A stretch of DNA of 64,000 bases from Erythrobasidium yunnanense (lineage: Eukaryota; Basidiomycota; Cystobasidiomycetes; Erythrobasidiales; Erythrobasidiaceae), in contig BCJC01000005.1 in the NCBI GenBank assembly GCA_001600175.1, forward strand, positions 42,471-106,470, written 5' to 3'. This document shows, piece by piece, positions 62,315 to 64,000 of the stretch. The notes beneath the pieces were generated by a model. That model was not told where the DNA came from and did not search any database. It saw nothing but the letters and a program-made list of their open reading frames with translations. Position numbers and translations under genes: made by a program. The number at the start of each line of letters is the position of its first letter. Positions within the stretch are counted from its first letter, which is position 1.

Positions 62315-64000
62315 CTACTTCTCTTCTTCCGCCTCAATCTTCCTGTCTCTAATCTGTATGACGAAATAGGTGTAAGTCGGATCGCTTGTACTAGGCTGAC
62401 GCATCACTTACTAGAAGAGCCGTTATTACCACTACGAAAGCTCCTGACGCGGAGAACAAAAAAGCATGTCGGATTGCGACTCTATAAGCCGCTCTTGCAA
62501 TCTCTTGCGCAGATGGTGAGAGTTTGATGATATACTCTGTGGAGTGGCGCAGTTTATGGACCAGATCTTCGTCTTCAAAGCGTTTGCGCAGCTGTGTTGT
62601 CAGACTAGCTTGGAAGATAGCTGAAGAGAGCGCCACGCCGAAGACTTGCCCCAAGCTTCTAAATGTGAAAACGAAACCTGAAGCAACGGCCATTTCTGCT
62701 TTTGTGCTTTCGTTCATAATGCCGACGAGTGTCGCCGTGAGGAGGCCGGAGAAACCCAGTCCCATGGGGATGACGCAGAACCATTGACTTATTCGCGCAT
62801 CCTTGCGAATAAAAGCCAGCCAGAGCATCGAGATCAATGGGCCGAGAGAGCAAAGTACGGTGATCCACTTGTATCGACCTGTCTTACGTACGTACCAGCC
62901 TACAGCTGGCGCACCAAGAATCATTGCAATCTATCCATCGAGGAGTCAGCTGGTCCCTCCTGGGCGAAGGTAAGATAGGAAGCCTTACAGAGTTGGGAAG
63001 TAAGTGCGCGCCGGCTCGAGATACGCTGGCACAATATACGACTTCGAAAAGAGTAGGTAGAAAGTATACCATCGAGAAGTTGACAATTGCTGCGACCATT
63101 GCTATGATTCCGATGCAGAGGTGCGTACGCCGCTTGAGCATGTCGAGGGGAAGTACAGGGAATGGGGCGACTCTGGTTTCTACGTAGATGAAGACCAGGA
63201 AGAAGATGCCGAAAGTGACGAGAGCTCCAATCAGGCCTGGATCGGATGCAGCTGCATTGCTGTTTGCGCGGAGCGATAGAGCGAGCAGGAGTGCGCCGAT
63301 CTAAACAGGCAGAGCACAATCAGCTAGTAGTCTAGCCCTTTGCAATGGCTAGCGTACTCACCGAGATGAGCAGCGAGAGTGAACCCAGTATATCGACCTT
63401 TTTGATGAAGGCCTTGAAGCTTGTAGGCTTGGCTCGAGAAGGCGGTAGACAGAGTACAGCTAGCAGAATGCAGATGGCTACGATGGGGAGCTGGACTGGT
63501 ACAGGTCAATAGTCAGATTTGGGTTACGGAAGGCAAGGAAGGAAGTGAGAGCGACGTACAGTAGAAGGCTGCATGCCAGTCGAAGTGCTCTACGATCCAG
63601 CCTCCAACAGGTCCTCCAGCTGGTAGATTGCGCGTCAGATTGCATTGACTGATTATTTGAAGGCAGCAGCACTTACTGCCCATGCCTGCAGCGAACCCGA
63701 CAAAGAAGACTGACTGATACAGACCGCGCTCTCTAGGAGCAACGATATCGCCAATAATGACGCTGCCCACTGTTCCCATGCCTCCTCCTCCCATCCCAGC
63801 GAGAAATCGAGCAGCCGCCAGAGTAGGGAGATTAGGAGCTACACCGCACAAAGCTGTTCCAGCAGTGAAGAGCAAGGCAGCTTGGAGGTATGCATTGCGG
63901 CGTCCGAGCACATCGCACAGCCGGCCATACAAGGGAGTGCAAGTGACGGTCGACCACAGATACGCCGTTCCAAGCCAGGAGCCTTGATTGGATAGATTGA
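62315..64000 (-). CDS. MFS exporter, DHA2 (14-span drug:H+ antiporter) type, 5' end outside window
   Basis: Partial. The visible part starts inside the N-terminal half: LYGRLCDVLGRRNAYLQ (MFS loop 2-3), RFLAGMGGGGMGTVGSVIIG and DIVAPRERGLYQS, with GGPVGGWIVEHFDWHAAFY, the DHA2 motif C and D region. After further exons come a late loop with GFSGLLTATLVGIMNESTKA and FRSLGQVFGVALSSAIFQAS. The last short exon, joined through GTAAGT...CAG, gives IRDRKIEAEEEK before the stop at 62315-62317. Such pumps export toxic small molecules or basic amino acids. It converges with the LigB gene. Confidence 0.85.

Overview
This looks like nuclear DNA of an intron-rich filamentous or yeast-like fungus, most likely a basidiomycete (inference). 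The well-preserved genes carry many short introns, mostly 40-90 nt with GTRNGT...YAG borders. They encode fungal-specific families: a Zn2Cys6 regulator, DAL5-type permeases, a vanillyl-alcohol-oxidase-type flavoprotein pair and NmrA-like proteins. The mobile elements are Ty1/copia. I cannot name the species.

Layout. 1-6.7 kb: two broken copia copies of different subfamilies, head to tail. 6.7-14.6 kb: a graveyard of decayed genes, namely a dispersed unknown family here called 'R', a Baeyer-Villiger/FMO-type monooxygenase, a short-chain dehydrogenase and an alpha/beta hydrolase. 14.7-19.1 kb: an intact salicylate-hydroxylase-like FAD monooxygenase diverging from an intact DAL5-type permease. 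19.5-34 kb: a second monooxygenase relic, more R copies, two stop-bearing genes with OB-fold/winged-helix-like stretches, a tandem array of an unknown degenerate intron-bearing unit (27.4-31.2 kb), a possible LINE 3' remnant, and an unusual array of GC-rich perfect palindromes (32.37-32.80 kb).

34.7-51.7 kb is the best-preserved block: an NmrA-like protein, an NAD(P)-binding protein, vanillyl-alcohol-oxidase-type flavoenzyme VAO1, a Zn2Cys6 transcription factor, a carotenoid/lignostilbene-type cleavage oxygenase, a second flavoenzyme VAO2 and an MFS transporter. I read this as a compact catabolic cluster for lignin-like 4-hydroxyphenyl compounds: flavoenzymes oxidise para-substituted phenols, the oxygenase splits a C=C bond to aldehydes, one regulator controls it, and a transporter moves substrate or product. 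52.5-55.3 kb repeats the SDR-monooxygenase-R segment of 8.3-10.7 kb in inverted orientation. 56.6-64 kb holds a TauD-type dioxygenase, a second DAL5-type permease, a LigB-type extradiol ring-cleavage dioxygenase and a DHA2-type exporter running off the window.

Together the intact genes describe uptake, side-chain oxidation, C=C cleavage, hydroxylation and ring opening of aromatic compounds. Three times an enzyme diverges from a transporter across a promoter of about 0.6-0.7 kb. Exon joins for the intact genes were worked out by eye from splice consensus and reading-frame continuity; no transcript data were available.
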